Shown here one piece after another: positions 23,401-38,200 of a stretch of DNA of 64,000 bases. Source of the DNA: Megascapheus bottae (lineage: Eukaryota > Chordata > Mammalia > Rodentia > Geomyidae). The number at the start of each line of letters is the position of its first letter. Positions within the stretch are counted from its first letter, which is position 1. Below the pieces are notes generated by a model. The model did not search any database, had not been told where the DNA came from, and was given only the letters and a program-made list of their open reading frames with translations. The translations under genes were made by a program, and so were the position numbers. The stretch covers positions 1,817,001-1,881,000 of the forward strand of contig JANJXV010000030.1 in assembly GCA_024803745.1 (NCBI GenBank). The letters run 5' to 3'.

Positions 23401-26400
23401 AAGAGCCACTTCTGGTTTTCTGGTGGTTAACTGGAGATAAAGAGTCTCACAGACTTTTTAGTGCCTGGGCTGGCTTTGAATGGATCCTCAGATCCTCAGT
23501 CTCCTGAGTAGTGAGGATTATAGATGTGAGCCAGCACGCCTAGCATCAACTGTAATTTTTTGTTTCTTTCTTCACTAGTTATAAAGGTTCGTAATGATTG
23601 ATACTTCCTAACTTAGTCTTTCAAAGAGAAATGTATTTTGAAAAATTTGTAGACTAAAATTAATTCTGTCTTGCAATTCCCATATGGACGCCTCAAGCTC
23701 TTTTGTAACCTAGTTTGCATCACAACATTCTAATCATCATATTTTTATATACCTTGCTATTTTATCATTCTAAGGGCTATTTCATTATAGCTTATTATTC
23801 CCAACTATGCTAAAAATAAAACTAAAACAGACTCTCCCAGAAGGATAATGCAAAAAGATAATGGCTTTTCTGCTGCATTATTCAAAGGGAAGCATCACCC
23901 TTCAAAGACACATACCAGAAAGCAGAGGCTCCATTTTCAGAATCTTCCTTTAGCTGAATATAGCTAATCATTCAGAAGTTTTAATTTCCTAGCAGTAATA
24001 ACAAAGGAAAGTGGCTGAGGAATTGTGGCAGCAGGTGTTACACAGGTGATGGAAATCAAAGAATGGTAAGAACTTCGGAGGAGGACAAATGAGAAAGAAG
24101 GCTGTCTATTCAACACAGAGCCTGTGACAGTCATGCTATCACTGTGCATCTGCTACACAGAATTTGGAGTTCACAGGTTTCATGGAAACATTTTCACAAC
24201 CACCCGGGGAGGAGGTAGTGTGAGCATCTCATTTTAAAGGAGAGGCAAGAGATGGATGAAGTACTACCAAGAAGAACACAGGCAGTGAATTCGGTTCACA
24301 GGGATGGGAGACCCAGTGTTCTGTTAAACCACCGGCTGAACATCTGAGCTATTTAGATAAAATGAGGTCACAAGAATGGCACTACAGTTAGAGAAGATGA
24401 CCGGTGACAAAGATAAGTGGATATGGGGAGGAAAGTAGTGCTGGGGTCAGCACCTCAGGGCACAATGATCTTGAACACTCAGCAAGAACAGGCAGGTTTG
24501 GGGATACTGGTGGTTAGGGGTGCCATCTGTCAAGCCAGACTAGCTACAGAGTGCTAGAGTCCAGCTGCTGTTCTGATACTCTGTGAAGCACAGGAGTAAA
24601 TCAACACACTCACCTGGTGCTGTTGTGAACCCTGAATGAAGTTGACTGGGGGCTCACTCTGCTTACTCTTCAACCTCAAGATGTTATCGGCATACCCCCA
24701 GCTCAGGATGGCAGACCACTGGATGTCAGTGCTGTTCATGCTTCTCACACCTCAAGGGAAGAGGAAGTTAGTACAGCTGTTACTGTGCAAGAGTCACAGG
24801 ACAACCTAACAACAGCAGGCTAAACGCTGAAGTGGATACATCAGAATGTATTGTCATTTTCATCCCCAAGATGCTAACAGGTTTCTAAGGGTAGAATCAG
24901 ACCCTTTTCTTCTATCACTGCTGTGAACAGGATTTATCCGAGTCAGATTTACTAGAATACCAGTAAAAGAAAATTTAGACCTAAATATTATTTAAATAGC
25001 AATGAACTGGGATCCACTTAGAATATAAACTCCTCTCAATGTGACCTGCTGGAGATTTGAGCTGCACATCCTTAGACTTCAGACCCTTAAAATCAAGGTT
25101 TTGCCTGAGTGCTCAATTAAACAAGTTTCTCATTCTACTTTCCTGCTTTTAGAAGAGACTCCCTAGTAGAACAGTGGGTGAAAAATGGTATTCAAGAAGA
25201 CTGTTTTTTCCAGTGTGTGTTTGGAGGGACTTGGAGCACTGCTTCTAAAGAATTGGTCAGCACTTGCCTCAAGGTCAACAACACCAACTCAGAAGCTGGT
25301 GAAGTGTATACCGTATGGACAGACAAGTGAAATAACACAGCAACCTTGTACAGCAGAGCTCAGGAAGTCCAGTGCAGCCAGCTTCCTACCTCCCACCTGC
25401 CTGTTGTAGCCTTGCCCTGCCCTGTCTGTGTGAGCTGTGCTGTGAGGACACACAGTGAAACCAACTGGCTCAGGGGTTACAGTTGAATGGATATGTGCTC
25501 AGCGTTTAAGACGAGTCAGGCCCTAAGCATTGCCACACATTTTCTTTGATTCTCCCAGTAAATTATTGTGAGAGGAGTCACTTTGTTATTCCCATATTAT
25601 AGACTCAATACTTGGAGACACACAGTAAACAGCAGAGCTAGGGGGGGATCTCAAGCATCAGGTGGGGCTACTGGAAGCCTCAAATCAGAGTAATTCTCTG
25701 GGGATACCTGGATCCTGACAAATCTCCAGTCCATTCTGTGGGGAGATTGCAGTAAGAAGGCAGCCCTGCAGGGTACACTAGGGGCCCAGCTATCGTGGTA
25801 GAAATCAAACGGGATGAGAATTATACCCCACACATGGACGTCCCCCTAAGCTGAGTGTCCCATTCTAGGAGGAGAACAAGGTTTGCAGCACAAAGGCAAG
25901 GAGGCACGCTGGCCACAGGCAAACATGCCAGTTCCTTGCTGAGGTCACTGTGTCAGCCCACGGTGACCACAGTTCACCAGCTCTGTCTATCTGGCATCGC
26001 AGCCTTGAAAGGGAATTTCTATCAAGCTGACAGTGTTTCATTCTGTGAGCATTACCATTTCCTCTAACTCCTCCTTTCACTTTGACTCCCATCATATTTT
26101 ATTGTACCTTGTTCCTTGCTGTAGGTCATCAGAAGACAGAAATTTCGAGACAAACCACAGATTGCCCTGGTGGGCAGTGCCTGGAGAGAACCAAGTCTTT
26201 CTCCGTGGGGCTGGCTGAAGCAGACCACAGGTACGGCAGCACTTGGGGAGCCCACATACTCGCCCCACTTCAAGCCTCTTATCCATGATAGAGGACTCTA
26301 AAACAAGGGAAGGAAAAAGCACATGGTTTTTGTTTAAGGCAGAAATTTAGAAATATCCCCAGAAGTAGAGAAAATAAGAATTCTCAGAGAATAAAAATTA

Positions 26401-29400
26401 TTTTAGGGGTCGGGAGTGTGGCCTAGTGGTAGAGTGCCTGCCTAGCAAGCACAAAGACCTGGGTTAGATTCCTCCGTACCACAAACATAGAAAAAGCCAG
26501 AAAAGGTGCTGTGGCTCAAGTGACAGAGCTCTATCCTTGAGAAAGCCCAAGGATAGTGCCCAGGTCCTGAGACTGGCAAAAAAATTTTTATACATTTTGA
26601 CTTTCCTTTGCTTAACATGTGGAACAATATATTCTCCTCTTCTTTTTCTCCTCCTCCTCCTCCTCCTCCTCCTCCTCCTCCTCCTCCTCCTTCTCTTCTT
26701 CTTCTCCTTCTCCTGTCATTCTTTTTCGTTCAAGGTTAGGGCTCTACCCCTTTGAGACAGCCCCACTTCTTGATTTTTCATGGTTAACTAGAGATAAGAG
26801 TCTCATGGGGAATTTTCAGCCTGGACTGGCTTCAAACTGTGATGTTCAGATCTCAGCTTCATGAGTAGCTTGGGTTATAGGTGTGAGCACCGGTGCCTGG
26901 CACTTGACTTCATTTTTATTCTATAGCTCTGCCCTCACTTGCCTGTAAGCACCTGGTTGAGTTATTTGAAACTCAAGAAAGGGAAAAAAAATTTGAACAT
27001 TTTTTTCAAGCTAGCTGAAATAACTAAAGGTGATAATATGAGTCAGGGACTGGAACCTGGAAATATGACACATATTAAGGGATAGATGTGCGAGAAAAGC
27101 TCATTAACTATTAAGCTCTGAATAAGAGGAGCCAGGACAGAGCAGCTTCCCAAATGATGCTGGATACGAGTGCATAATACTCAGTGAAAGAGCACAGCAC
27201 AAGAGCTAGAGCACACAACACTCAGAGTGCAGCCAGAGGCACCAAGGGGAGGGTGGGGCTGGATCTGAATCCATCTCATCCAAGGGAGGCAAAGTGTGAG
27301 GAAAGGGGTGGGAAAATGGAGAGGGAGGGTGGGTGAATACAGTGTGTCATCATATTTAATGTGAGACTGAAACCCGGGAACTTGAGAGATGGATGGGGGT
27401 GGGTAAAGGGAGAGAACGATGGGGGTGACATTGATGAAGACTGCACTGTACTCAGAACTGACACGTGGAACTGAGTAATAACAGAATAATAGAGCTTGAG
27501 GAAATGTCAGCGTGTGACGAGAGGAGTATTCATACACCTGAGCACAAACACTGATGAAAATGGTTTCCCGACTCCAAGTAAGAACAATTACTGGGAAGAA
27601 AATCAGGAGAAAAAAGTCTTTTGGAATAAAAGGCCTTTTAAAGTGCCACTCATAATCTATCATAATCTCTTTTTTATCAGTAGGTTTTCTGTTTTAGACA
27701 TTTAAAAGTTCTGTTGTTTTACTTTCAATTTCTCAGAGGAAATTCCTCATAAATCAAAAACTGAATGAATGAAAACCTACATACTTATTCTTTAAAAATA
27801 AGAGTACCAGGCTCTGTGGCTCATGCCTATATCGTGGCCGCTCTATGAGAGGCTTACTGTTGAGGCCAGCATGGACAAAAATGTAAGACCTTGTCTGAAA
27901 AACAAATATGAGCTGGGTATATGGCTCAAGAGGTCGAGCATCTGCCTAACAAACATGAGATCCTGAGTTCAAGCCCTACTTCAAAAAAGCACACGTCCAC
28001 GGGGCTCTGCGTCTTCCACCATACCATTAATTAGGGCAAAGCAGAGTACGCAGTTCAGGTGGGCATGTGTGGGAAGGCTTGCTTGATCTGCCAATTTACA
28101 GGAAAAATGTATCAACTCTTTAGTGTTTACAAGCAGTGTAAACCAGACCACGGCTGTCAGTGCTTCTGTCTGCAGATGGGGGGCAGGAGGAGGCTGTGCA
28201 GTGTTCATGGGCACGCCCTGCCCCTCCTGTGCCAGTCCTGATAGCCCCTCTCCTCTGGCTTACACAATCCTATTAATTATGTGGCCATGTTGGGCGGCTT
28301 CCCTGCTAATGACTTCTCTCCAGGCCCAAAGGGAGGCTAGAGCCTGGCATACCAATTCTTTCCTCGGAGATCTGCAGGCTCTCTAGCTGCCTCTGTGTCT
28401 CACACTTGTCATGTTCATTTCTGAATCTTAGAACCTGGGTGAGCGCCTAGCACTAATGACACCAACCAGGTTTTCCTAAATTCTACAGAAACGGAACTGA
28501 CATACCGGATAGGTAATTTCTTTGACCTGTTCCCGGGTCTCCCTGAATGCAAACTGCACCAACAGTCCCACAGCAGCTGGGAGCTCTCCTTCGATGTTGA
28601 GCTTGGCTCCGGGTCTGCTGGCATGGGCTGTGTGGAACAGCTGGCGAGGGGTCTGCCCATAGGTTTTTATCATGGTTTCTAGTGCTCGTCTCTGAACCGG
28701 ATCTTCCACTGCAGAGACATCCATTCCAAAATAGGTCTGTCATTGGAAAGAGTAAAAGAACACAAGGTATAGCTCCAGATATAAAGTGAGACTCTGTTAT
28801 GAACACTACAGAAGACTTCAGATGGAGAAGAAGCCCCAACACCAGCCTAATTTAACCTAGTAGTGTGAAAGCAGGGAAACAATGAGGTTAGGTATTTTGT
28901 TCAGTGGATTAATTGTTGTTCTGCTGCATTTGTATGGAGTAACCACAGGCCACATGTAGTATTATCTTCTCAAAATTAGCTTTTCAGTCTCAGCTCTGGG
29001 ACACCTCCTCCACTCCCAGGCCTCCCACATACAAGGCATGCCCCAGAGCCTAAGAAAAACAAAGGTTTGCTGAGTAGAGAAACATGTTTTGTTGCCAGTC
29101 CTGGGACTTGAACTCACGGCCTGGGCACTGTCCTTGGATACATTTTGCTCAATGCTAGCACTCTGCCACTTGAGCCATAGTGCCACTTCTGGCTTTTTCT
29201 GTATGTGTGGTACTGGAATTAAACCTGGGGCTTCATCCATGCTGGGCAAGTACTCTACCACTAGGCTACACTCCCAGACCTGAGAAACATTTTTATAAAA
29301 GGCTAACCCACCCAACAAAATAAAAAAAGTACATGTGAAAATGTAACAACTGTGATCCGCAGATCTCAGCTTGCTGAGGAGCTAGGATCATAGGCATGAA

Positions 29401-32400
29401 CCAACTGAATTCTGACATTTTAAAGAAACATCCTAATAGCCCATTTTAAAGCTTCTGACACCTGTGCACATTAAGTGTCACTTACAGCAGGATGGAAAAC
29501 ATTGATGGCTTGAACAGAAGCCTTCCCCTTTTGCTTATACCCAAACACCAAGTCAATCCAGTGGCAGATGTTCTGGGACACATGGTCAGACTCGAGAGCC
29601 TGCCGGTGGATGAGGATAAAGAGACGAGGATCGTTCCGTGCCCACGGAGGAAGGTTGACGTGATTGACCCGCTCACCATTCTGACGCACTCCAAAATCAA
29701 AACCTAAGGGAAAAGATCAACACATGACGTTTAACTCCAGAGCGTGCTTCATCCGAGCTGGCCTTACGGGTCTTGGACACAGTGGACTGTATGATGTAGC
29801 CAGGAAGGCGGCAGTGAGGGGCTGGCCTATTCAGTAGGAACCATCAGCTCCCCTCGTCATTTCAGTACTGGACAGACAGCATCCTAGGGAGATGTGAGAT
29901 CCTTCAGCCATACCACTTATAAAAGGTCAATCTACCCAACAACGTAAAAAGTACATGTAAAAGTGTAAAACCATGAGCCCCAGATCAGAAGGCAGAACAC
30001 CACTGCACACGGCCCCAAGGTTCCTCTCTTTCATCTTCATACACACTGAGCTTAGCTATCTGTTCAATTGTAAATGGGACCAAAATGAAACCCAGGCATT
30101 ACACGGCCATTTCGGGATTACTGACGGTCCATTTCAATCAATGTAACACCATTTATACTTAGTAAAAATTAGTTTTGCAAATTTACTACCAAGTACATAC
30201 ATACCCAGAATGAACTGTTACAGTAATGTTAATTTTATGGTAAGTGCATCAGTCTGTTCTAACTTCCTTTCTGCTGACATAGTCCTATGCCAATAAAATA
30301 ATACCAACACCTAGAATAAGAGGGTTCTGTGGTGGCAGTGAGCTCACATCTAACTTTATTATTAGTCTGCTAGTGCAAAAAAGACCTTAGCAGTATTTAG
30401 CTTAAAAAAAAAGTCCTAAGGACTAACTTTGAAAGTGGATGCAACCCTAGCATTCCAGAGGCTGAGACAGAATGCTCCTGTGAATGAGATTAAGGGAGAC
30501 AGTGCAAAGGCAGCTGACAGGGCTAACTAACTGGTCCACTATTGAAGAGCAGAAAGGCTGGCCAACATGGCAGATCACTGGCATCACAGAAGGTAAACTG
30601 TATCCACCAGTCTCCTATGTTATTATGTCATTCTGCTTAGAACGCTCTATTCCTATCTCTGACTTCCTCATACATTCACTGTATTTTTAGTAATCTACAT
30701 TTTGCTTTCAACAAAGTCATGACTCTTACATTTTTATGAGTATAACTTCTATAATCAGAAAAATAATTTGTATAATAAAACAAGTATATGCTTACAAATA
30801 TTTTAATTTTATAGACTAATACTAAAAATCCCCCAGCTTGCTTTGAAATAAAATAATATACTTAGAGGAATGAATTTCTCTTATTTGGGGACTCAGGATT
30901 TAGGACTGAGAAATGAGAAATTACCACATCATCCCAAAATCTTAGAAATTATAAGTTAGGCCGGGTGCATAGCCTAGTGGTAGAGTGCTTGCCTAGGATG
31001 CATGAAGCCCTGGGTTTGATTCCTGTGTACTACATTTTCAGAAAAAGCCGGCAGTGATGCTATGGCTCAAGTGGCAGAGCACTAGCCTTGAACAAAAAGT
31101 GTCCAAAGACAATGCCCAGCCACTGAGTTCAAGCCCCAGACCTGGCAAAAAAAAAAAAAAAGAAATTATAAGTTAGAAACTAATTTGACAGCTTACCTTC
31201 ACGGTTAACTAAGAACTCAGGAAGATAGAAAAACTCTGGGATAAGCTCTTTCACATCAGTCATGGATTCAAAAGATGAGAGGCGCCAAGTCGTATTGGTA
31301 GAATGAAAAGTTCTGTCTGGAATGTCAAAACTTTGATCTACAAAGAAATACAAATAACACAATTTTCTCAGTCCTAAATCCTAAGACCTCCAACAAGAGA
31401 AATTCAACAGGTTGTTTATCAGTGAAAAATATAGCCAAGTCCAAGCATAAATTGGCAACTGGATGCACTGAATGGAGAGATTCCCTGAAGACCTCTGGAT
31501 GTTATGAGGAACAAGTGCAGGGCCACGAGCTCAGATCTCATTAGGGGTGACAGAGTATGTCTCTCTTAGCTCGACCACCTGCAATTTCTTCCTCAGTACC
31601 TTCAGCCTAGACTGTCACTCCCAACACTCAGGTGGAATCTCTCTGAGCAGGCAGGTTAGGGCAGTGACAGGGCGGGTGCTGGCATGACGCTCTGCCATCT
31701 ATGCCAGAAGAAAAACCTACATTCCCTCTGCTAATTATTAATTGTGCTGAAAAGACTTTAAAACTGAGTTGAATATATTTCAAAGGGTAAATTTTGTGAT
31801 TTGAGAATTATAATTTAATTTTTTAATGAAACATGTTTTTATAAGCGTAGACTTGTTTAATTTGAAGGTGACATCTCTGGCTTTTCTGATGGGCAATTTG
31901 GCTGATGGAAGAATTCCTGTTACTTTCAGGTATTTTCCAGAAGCCAGTCCAGGCCTTCCTTCCTGCTGGGATGAAGTGTGGCTTGGGGCCCTTCTGAGAG
32001 CTTGTCACATACCTTGGTAGGCTAGGAACATCTTCGTGAAGGGAGGCATCCTGACCAGGAAGTGTAGCACCGTGCCGCTGTTAGAGTAGTGGGAGCCGTA
32101 GTGATAGGGCTGCACAGGTGGCATGGGGTCGTCTTCCCGCGCTCCTTTGCGGTACTCTTCCTCCAAGTACTGAGGACACAGGGCCAGTGGTTCACGAGTG
32201 GGTATACAGGCAGAGCTGGGAAAGCTTTGCTGTTTGGGTGGTTTTTTTGGTCCATCCTCCCGTCACCCTTTGACACCATTCTTCTTTGTTTTCCTCCCCA
32301 TCCTGTTCATGTACACAGACCCCCACCACCCTGAGTGTCCAATCTTCCTGGAGCCCTGCGGAAGCCTGGCTGTGGGGGACCTACCTGCATTCTGCATCTC

Positions 32401-35242
32401 CTCACTCACCTCCCGTAAGTAACCAGCCCCACTCTGCGTCCTCACTCCCACACTTGACTCCCATTGCCTATGCTGATCACACGCAAAGAATGAGAGCTGA
32501 GCCAGGCGCGGTGGCTCACACCTGTCATCCTGGCTACTCAGGAGGCCGAGATCTGGGGATCACAGCTCAAGCCCGAGCAGGAAAGTCTGAGAGACTCTTA
32601 CCTCCAATTAACCATCAGAAAACCGAGTGGCAGTGTGACTTGAAGTGGTCCTGCGAACTATCCTTGAGCAAAAAAGCTCAGGGACAATTCTCAAGCCAAG
32701 TTCAAGCCCCACAACCAACCAAAAAGATACTAACAACAACAACAACCCAAGAGCTGCTCCTAGTCTTAATTTTAAACTCTAGTTGTACAAGTATAAGTAA
32801 ATGAAAAACAGGAAAACCAACACCCGTCAACTTAAAATTCGGTGAAGAGTAAGTCTGTTAAACAAATCTCCATCTTTCATTTATCCAAGGGCCAGTAAAA
32901 GCTAAAACTACCTTGTATGTGTCCACATAACGATCTTCTTTTTCTTTGTACTGCACAGCTATCGGCTTAGACAGATTTCTGCAAAGGAAGGGATGGTGGG
33001 AAGAATATGAAACAATACTGTCTGAATTAAGCTGTCTAGGTCTGCATCGAGCAAAAAATGAAATAAAATGATCAACAAGAGGCTCATTCTTCAGTGTACT
33101 GCTAATATATCTTGCAGAGTCACCATTAAAAATTATACCTGGCTACTCAGGAGGCTGAGATCCAAGGATGGTGGTTCAAAGCCAGTCTGGGCAGGAAAGT
33201 CCATGAGACTTTCCAATTAATCACAGAACAAGCCAGATGTGGCACTGTGGCTCAAGTAGTAGAGCACTAACCTGGAGCTAAAGGTAGCTTAAGAGACAGC
33301 GTCCAGGCCCAGAGTTTGAGCCCCAGGACTGGGAAAATAAACAAACAAACAAAATCTCTAACTCATAAACTACTAAGGTAGAATTTTCCACACAGCTAGG
33401 CCAGCATTAGGAATTCCTGACTTGGACTGCTCCCTCTACCTGGGCAGACTCTTCCAATGAACAGATGCTGATGCTCCCAGGCCCTGAGCTATCACCTCCC
33501 ATTTCCCAAACTCTATGGAGCGAAGCCCAGTTTGGAAAGAAATTATTATCATGTGGAGAGGTTGGGAAGTTACCAGTCTGTCAATAAAAACTGCAGACAC
33601 AACACATGTTCAACACGGCCAGGTTAAAATTCTGGAGTGAGTATAAAAATAGCCTGCTCTCTGGGTGGATGCTAAGCGACAGGGTTGTACCCAGTATGGG
33701 TGTGAGCACCACACAGCATCCCTAGAGGCCACATGGCATTCCTGTGCATTCCTGTGCAGAGCTTGAGAGGAGGGGGAGGGGAGGGGGGAAGTAGGCTGCT
33801 GGGCTGAGGGACCAGCTGCCTGGCACACCTGGAGTTTCAGCATGCAGTACTGTGATCAGACCAACAGCAAGATTTCCTAGGGAATTGAACATAGTGACAT
33901 TGACCACACTTTTTTTTTTTTTTTTTTTTGCCAGTCCTGGGCTTGAGCTCAGGGCCTGAGCACTGTCCTTGGACTTTCTCAAGGCTAGAACTCTACCACT
34001 TGAGCCTCAGCACCACTTCCAGCTTTTTCTATATATGTGGTACCAAGGAATCGAACCCGGGTCTTCGTGCTTGCTAGGCAAGCACTTTAACCACTAGGCC
34101 AAGTTCCTGGCCCCTGACCACACTTTTTTTGGTCAGTCATGGGGCTCCAACTCTGGTCCTGGGTGCTGCCCCTGAGCTTTTTCAGCACAAGGCTAGTGGC
34201 TCTAGCACTTAAGTCACAGCACCACTACCGGGTTTCTGGTGGTTAATTAGACATGAGGGTCCCATAGACTTTTATGCCCAGGCGGGCTTTGAACTGCAAT
34301 CCTCACATCTCAGCCTCCTGAGTAGCTAGAATTACACTTTATTTTGTTGTTGGGACTTTCTAAATTCTAAAATCTTTGTCCAAGCAGAGTAGATAGGAAG
34401 AAATCATGTTTAAGATCTCGGCATATGATTTTTCAGAAATGCTGTATTTTTTTAAATCAATTACATTAATGCTCTGTCTGAAAAAAAATTACAGGTAAGC
34501 AAGCAGAATAAACCCCAAAGCATGTAACATACACTTTTACAATAGTGTTTTAGTGGCTGCAAGATATAATAATGTACCCAAATCTAAGCTGAACATTTAG
34601 GCTGTTTCTAAAATTCAGCTACTTTGAAAAATAACATGGAGACTCCACTTTTAGCTAAATCCCTTCACACCAGTCACTAATACAGGCAATGACTAGACAA
34701 GACAGGTTCCTGCCGGCCTGAAACTTACTGCTAGATGCTGCCTCTGGTAGAGCACACAAACCTCACATTTCACAAGAAAAATGTTCCTAGAAGTTAAACT
34801 GCTAAAACAGAGTATGCACATTTCAAGAGTTCTTTGGATACACTGTCAAGCTGCCTTCCAAAAAGACCGAATCTATTTATACCAGCAATGTGTAAAGTGC
34901 TAACATGTCTACTAGCAGTGTATAAAAATGTGTATAAAAGGAGAAACAATGTGTCAGTTGCTTTTTAAATCAAGAAGTATATTAAATGAGGCATGATTTC
35001 TTGGGCACTGACTGAACCAGACCTATTTTTGACAGTTATAATTATTAAAATACTAACACATATAACAAGTGGACTATTTGGAGTCATTTTTTAACTAAAT
35101 GAGAATATTTTTCAATTAAATGGGAAAAATACAGTTCATTTAGAAACGTTAGAATATTGATTTTTTATCTTTAAATCTCAAATTTCAAAATAAGAAATTG
35201 GTGCTCTGTTTACTTCCAATGAGAAATAGGAGGTTTGTTTTG

Positions 35243-35287
<45 letters not shown>

Positions 35288-38200
35288 CTTTCAAAAGGCC
35301 AAATAGATTTTAGCATCGAACAAACTCCAAAATTTGCAGCTTCTGATGAAGAACATTCAAAGCTTCAAAATTTAAAATTGTGGAGTATTTCAGATCTCAA
35401 TTTTAGATTAGGGATGCCAAGTAGTAAAGATTTCAAGTATTACAGAATCTGCAGAATACCACATCTAAATTATTCTGGTCCCCAATATTCGGATAAAGGA
35501 TCCTTAATCTATGTAATTATGAGCTAATGTGCCTTTTTATTTTAATGTGCTTTAACTACTTGCAGTCACTATCTTCTATTCTCAGACTATGTTGTATTTG
35601 GTAGTGAGAAACGTAAGTTTGGCTTCTGTGTCCTTTTTCTTTTTTCCTAAACCTAGGCTGGGATCTAGGAGAGAAATCTTCCTCCATCTGTCTTGAAAGT
35701 ACAGATATGTGTTACCATACCTGGCTTCTATACTCTCCTTCTCCCTCTCTCCCCTCTCCTCTCTCCCTTCTCCCCTTTCCCCTCTCCCCTCACCCCTCTT
35801 TCCTCCTCCTCCTCCTCTTTTTGTTAGTTACAGGGCTTGAACTCAGGGCCTGGGCACTAATCTTAAGCTGTTTTGCTTAAAGTAGAGCTCTACCACTTTA
35901 AGTTTTCTGGAGATAAAAATTTCACTGACTTTCTTGCCTACACTGGCTTTGAACCATGGTTCTCCGATCTCAGCTTCTCAGGTAGCTAGGATTATAGGTG
36001 TAAGCCACCAGCACCCGAAATTCCTTTCTTTTCTGATAAAAAATACATCCTTCCAGTCAATTTAGAATAAGAAATCACTATTTGTTGACCCTATTGAAAT
36101 GATATTTATTTATTTTGTGGGTCATGTGTCATGAACTCTGTACCTGGGCACTGCCCCTAAGCTCTTCAGCTCAAGGCAACCAACCTACACTTGGAGCCAC
36201 AGGACCACTTCCCCTTTCCTAGTGATTAATTAGAGATAAGAGTTTCATGGTCTTTAGTGCCTGGGCTGGCTTTGAACCACAATCCTCAAATCTCAGCCTC
36301 AGTAGCTAGGATTACAGGTGTGCCCCACAGCCGGGGCTGAAATGGAATTTTAAAGCAATAATCAACAACGGATGAAACATGAGACATAAAGCCCTGGGAC
36401 CCTGAACCCACAGCTCATCCCAAGTGCTGTCAGAATGGAGACTCTCAGGCTTCCAGTATCAACCTAGACACCACAATGGATGCCTGCTAAGATACAGGGG
36501 TTAGCCTAAGCAAGCCTCCAGAACTCATTTCCAACCTCTAGAAAATAGAAACAAACTAAACCATGAATGCTACAGAAAGAAATCAGAAACCACAGAATAT
36601 GAAGCACACAAAATAAATAGCTTCTTTGTTTCTAATAAGTCAATGTCAAGAGAAAAAAAATCTATGCAAAAATTAAAAGGATATATATATATATGTGTAT
36701 ATCTGCACATATATACATATACACACATATATACATATATACACAGACACACATATAAAATAAAGAACAACCAGTGGGCCTATTGTTAGCTAATTACAAA
36801 AATGGCATCTATAGGATGACCAGAAGGCATATGAAAATGGAAAGGGGGGGTAGCATGAGTTTGGTAAGCAAAAGAGCCTAAAGGTAAATTTTTGTAATCC
36901 TTAATTACTGAATTGAGATGATTAGGTAAATGATTAGGCTTCATTAATCAGTCATTTTACTCTTATGCATGTATGAAGAAGTTCATGACATTTTGTAGAA
37001 CACCTCAATGACATCATTACAGCATAGGTGACCTTGAAAGGAGGTGGCGCTTTTACTCACCGGTAGATTGATGGGTCACTGAGGTCCAGGGTCTCATTGA
37101 TGTAGTCAGAGAGTATAAATGGGAACACTGGGTACTGCATGAGATCATTGAAGGATCGGCCAGCATGTTTGTTTAAGTGGGTCAAATATTCAAAATTGGT
37201 AATCTGTCCAGCATACCACAGGTTTGTCAGAGCAGTGATGTTGCCATATTCCAGAAGATTTGGGAGGTTATTTGTGAGTATGCTGTGATACACATCATCA
37301 CGGATCTAACAGGGAAGAAGAAAAGACTCAGGTATTTTAGACTCAGCGACACTTTTCTCCAGAGAGAATCTCAGCATTATAGATGGGATATGATATTGAA
37401 TTTTCCAAGAGAAAAAAAAAACGTTTTTAGCTAGTCCTGGACCTTAAACTCAGGTCACAAACAGTGTACCTGAGTTTTTTTGCTCAAGGCCAGTGCTCTA
37501 CAACCCGAGCCACAGCTCTACTTCAGGCTTTTGTTTTTGTTATTAGAATGTACAGGGGTAGAACGTCTTCCTCCAGACATGGGCTCTCAGTTATTACACC
37601 ATGCTGCTGGGAAAATATGCTAAGATCACCTGGTAGTAACTTCTAAATTTTTAAGTTCTTGTTTATAACTACTTCTTTTTTTTTTTCCTTTTCTGTCGTG
37701 AGGCTGAAATGTGGGGCAGGGTGCTATCCCAGAGCTCTTCTGCTCAAGGCTAGTGCCCTAGAACTTTGAACTACAGTGTTACTTCCAGTTTTCTGGTGGT
37801 TAACTGGAGATTAAAGTCTCATGGACTCTCCTGCCCAGGCTGGCTTTGAACTGTGATCTTCAAATCTCAACCTCCACAGTGTCCAGGATTATAGGTATGA
37901 GCCACTTTCACTAGGCATAACTTCTGAGTTATGCATAAAAGTAACTTCTATACATACACTAAAGATCTATATCTACCTTTTAACACATTAAAAATACAAC
38001 TGAAAATTTAAAAAATCAAGGAAGAAAGTGTTTTCTTCTGGACCAGTACAATGCAATATAGTAGAGAATGCGAGAACTGGAGGAGCTAGATACCTTCAGA
38101 GTTTATGGTATGGACATCAGAAAGGTGGAGTTGCTGTCTACTGAGATGGGGAAAAATAGAAGGAAATTTTAGGGAAAGATTAGAAGTTTGGTATATATTA

